From Chryseobacterium luteum (GTDB lineage Bacteria; Bacteroidota; Bacteroidia; Flavobacteriales; Weeksellaceae), in the NCBI RefSeq assembly GCF_000737785.1, contig NZ_JPRO01000001.1, forward strand, positions 62,001 to 126,000: DNA of 64,000 bases. The letters run 5' to 3'. The position numbers and the translations under genes were made by a program. Positions 62,115 to 64,000 of the stretch are shown here, in pieces (the first letter of the stretch is position 1; each line of letters begins with the position of its first letter). Below the pieces are notes generated by a model, which was given only the letters and a program-made list of their open reading frames with translations, made no database searches and had not been told where the DNA came from.

Positions 62115-64000
62115 ATGACAACAAACAATACACCACCAGTAATGTCCGCCTTTACCGTGGGAGAATCCTTAATAGGAGAAGGCATTATTAACTATAAAGC
62201 AAACAATAATATGAATACAACAAACAATGCGTCACAGACGCTTTTCAGATTCGTGAGTTTAAGAAACCCACAATTAACGGAAACTAAAGATAAAAATTTA
62301 GGGTTTATCCACAGGCCAAAAGGAGCCACCGGTATTTTTGATACTGCAGTTGCCGGAAGACCTGCCAAATCTTCCAAATTTGGAGAAATGGCAAAAGCCG
62401 CCCGCGGATTCAATACTCAGGGGTTTGAAACAGAAAAGAAAATTGAAGAAGGAGTATTTGGAGACCTTCTTATCATCGGACGAAAGCTCTCTAAAAAAGA
62501 AACATTAGCCAATGACGACTGGACTTACGTAAAAGATTATTACAAAAGTCTTATTGACACTAACAAAGAGCTTAATCCGGAAGGAATTAAAACATTTAGT
62601 CTTCTCTGGAATAATTTTATTTATCAGATCGTTACCCCGGGAGATTTCTACATTAAAGAGGCAATCAGCCATATTCTGATGGCAATCCAGCTGGGTTTTG
62701 CGGGCAATCTGGACCTTACAGATGAAGAAATCATTAAGGTAAACGGCGATAAACCTTTAGAAAAAGCGATGAATGGAAAAGTAATATTACCAACATCATT
62801 ATTTTCAGAGGATACGGAAACATCTTTTTCAGTTTCTTCCAGAGGATCTGAAGATTCCGCTCCGGTTCTGGGCGCAAAAACCCTTCAAAGATTAGAATCT
62901 GAAGCAAGAACCTCGTTGGTTGCCAACAAAGCAATCCACAGAAAAGAAGCTTTGGATAAGTTAAATACCGAATTGGGAAAACTTCAGAAAAAATACCACA
63001 AAGCGCGTTATCAGGCATATCAAGACGATTATTCCAGGTACATGGATGAAAACAGGGAACGTCTGGATCTCTATGACAGAAAGCTGGCCGAAGTAGAAAG
63101 CAGGATCACTCCGGAAACTTCGGAAGAAGAAAAAGAACGTCTTTACAATAGTTTAAAGGAATATGAAGTTCCGTCTTTTGTATTTTCATACAGAAATGAA
63201 ATCAATTTAGAAGATTTGCAGGCAAAACTTTCTCCGGAATCTTTCGACCTTTTTGTTGAACTTTTCGGTGAATTTAATGCCGGAGAGGTTTCTAAAGTTG
63301 CAGCTACAGAAAATATTCAGTTTCTTTCAGATGACACCTTGAAAATTGGAACTCAGACCATTATTCTGGATGATGAAATACAAAGCTATGCTGATGCTTT
63401 GATTGTTATCCAAAACAATATTTCTTCATCAATGGAGACCGCTCTGCAAAACAGCCCTCTTCTTGAGCAGCAGTATGCAAACATCGGCGGAGCTTCAGTT
63501 CCTGTTATCCGGAATACGGCCAGAACTCCGATGGCATACAGCTTATATGCCCACAATTCTTTCAGGTTGTCCGGTAGCAGAGGATTTGTCAATTTTTCTT
63601 TTGAAGTTGAAGATGTTTCGTGGAGTGTTGCCAATGCCAAGATCATTGCCACTACAGACGCTGTCGGAACTTTTGAAGAAAACTACAGCAATCTCCAGGT
63701 CATTGATAATAAAATCACGCTACCGACATGTTTAGTCGATAAGTTCCGAAACAGTTTCAGCTTCAGAATAGAAATCATTTTTGATAACGGAAGCCAGGCA
63801 TACGGAGATATTACCACACAATACCCGAAAGAAGACTTAAACCTCACAGGAATGCTTACTCTGAAACGTGCTGTAGTTGAAAATCCGGGTGAACCAGAAC
63901 CGGTGACAATCCAGAAACGTAAAAATTTCGGGATAAAAAGACTCGGAGTTGCAGATTATCTGAAAGTAGTCCAAAGTCTTCATGCCTACGTTCCGGGAGA
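62115..64000 (+). CDS. Second copy of the 1,200-residue protein, cut by window end
   Basis: Open from ATG 62115 to the last base (628 codons visible). A second start at 62211 aligns better with copy 1 (MNTTNNASQTLFRFVSLRNP against MSTNNNASQTLFRFVSLRNP). Homologous to 42858-46538 throughout: same start, coiled coil (about 280-350), LSPESFDLFVELF, FVNFSFEVEDVSWSVANAKII, and FGIKRLGVADYLKVVQSLHAYVPGE at the break. Lies 22 bases after the fibre gene, in the same operon, so this copy belongs with fibres and copy 1 stands alone before the protease. Confidence 0.85.
   Translation, partial: MTTNNTPPVMSAFTVGESLIGEGIINYKANNNMNTTNNASQTLFRFVSLRNPQLTETKDKNLGFIHRPKGATGIFDTAVAGRPAKSSKFGEMAKAARGFNTQGFETEKKIEEGVFGDLLIIGRKLSKKETLANDDWTYVKDYYKSLIDTNKELNPEGIKTFSLLWNNFIYQIVTPGDFYIKEAISHILMAIQLGFAGNLDLTDEEIIKVNGDKPLEKAMNGKVILPTSLFSEDTETSFSVSSRGSEDSAPVLGAKTLQRLESEARTSLVANKAIHRKEALDKLNTELGKLQKKYHKARYQAYQDDYSRYMDENRERLDLYDRKLAEVESRITPETSEEEKERLYNSLKEYEVPSFVFSYRNEINLEDLQAKLSPESFDLFVELFGEFNAGEVSKVAATENIQFLSDDTLKIGTQTIILDDEIQSYADALIVIQNNISSSMETALQNSPLLEQQYANIGGASVPVIRNTARTPMAYSLYAHNSFRLSGSRGFVNFSFEVEDVSWSVANAKIIATTDAVGTFEENYSNLQVIDNKITLPTCLVDKFRNSFSFRIEIIFDNGSQAYGDITTQYPKEDLNLTGMLTLKRAVVENPGEPEPVTIQKRKNFGIKRLGVADYLKVVQSLHAYVPG

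Noticed and set aside
42858..64000. Type VI secretion, contractile injection or complete prophage
   Set aside because: No sheath, tube, baseplate, ClpV-like ATPase, terminase, capsid or integrase is encoded in the window; only fibre-like and lysis-type parts are seen. Genes beyond 64000 could change this.

Overview
The window is chromosomal DNA of a Chryseobacterium-like member of the Flavobacteriia (Bacteroidota). Evidence: AT-rich DNA, TAnnTTTG -7 promoter boxes in place of the sigma70 type, start codons without Shine-Dalgarno leaders, a SusC/SusD pair, a type A type IX secretion (T9SS) sorting tail, a YkuD_2-type L,D-transpeptidase and single-chain glycyl-tRNA synthetase. No rRNA, tRNA or CRISPR array was seen.

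1-18 kb: after the 3' end of a TonB-dependent receptor comes a compact ten-gene polysaccharide utilisation locus on the minus strand (18111 down to 902). It reads as a complete high-mannose N-glycan pathway: a T9SS-exported GH18 endoglycosidase cuts the glycan off protein, SusCD imports it, two GH92 enzymes and a GH125 enzyme strip the alpha-mannosides, an MFS carrier takes the core disaccharide inside, a GH130 phosphorylase splits it, and a ROK kinase and a mannose-6-phosphate-isomerase-type cupin feed glycolysis. A divergently unrelated AraC regulator lies just upstream.

19-30 kb: housekeeping and stress genes: OsmC; a TetR-thiolase-thioesterase-FabF operon with a clear TetR operator; a cupin; an L,D-transpeptidase; MsrB; a DUF445 protein; PyrD; an RluA-type pseudouridine synthase. 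34.4-42.3 kb: glyS, two tandem paralogous secreted proteins, an M48 protease, a serine hydrolase and a DUF1801 protein.

31-34 kb and 42.4-64 kb (end of window): an accessory system that I think is the real interest. It holds two large toxin-like proteins with a shared hydrophobic scaffold and different C-termini, each followed by a small immunity candidate; a metzincin protease followed by an exported immunity candidate; a patatin phospholipase; a signal-less endolysin-type M15 peptidase; three tail-fibre-like proteins that share an identical-looking 36-residue N-terminus but carry different C-termini (M14 peptidase, leucine-rich repeats, YadA-head-like repeats); and two copies of a ~1,200-residue protein of unknown function. 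Eight copies of one 15-bp dyad (core CGWCRAGTTYTGWCG), placed 11 bases (once 12) before a TAnnTTTG box, stand in front of these genes and were seen nowhere else in the window. They tie the two separated blocks into one regulon. No sheath, tube, baseplate, capsid or secretion ATPase is visible, so how the cargo is delivered remains open; the regulator is not in the window either.
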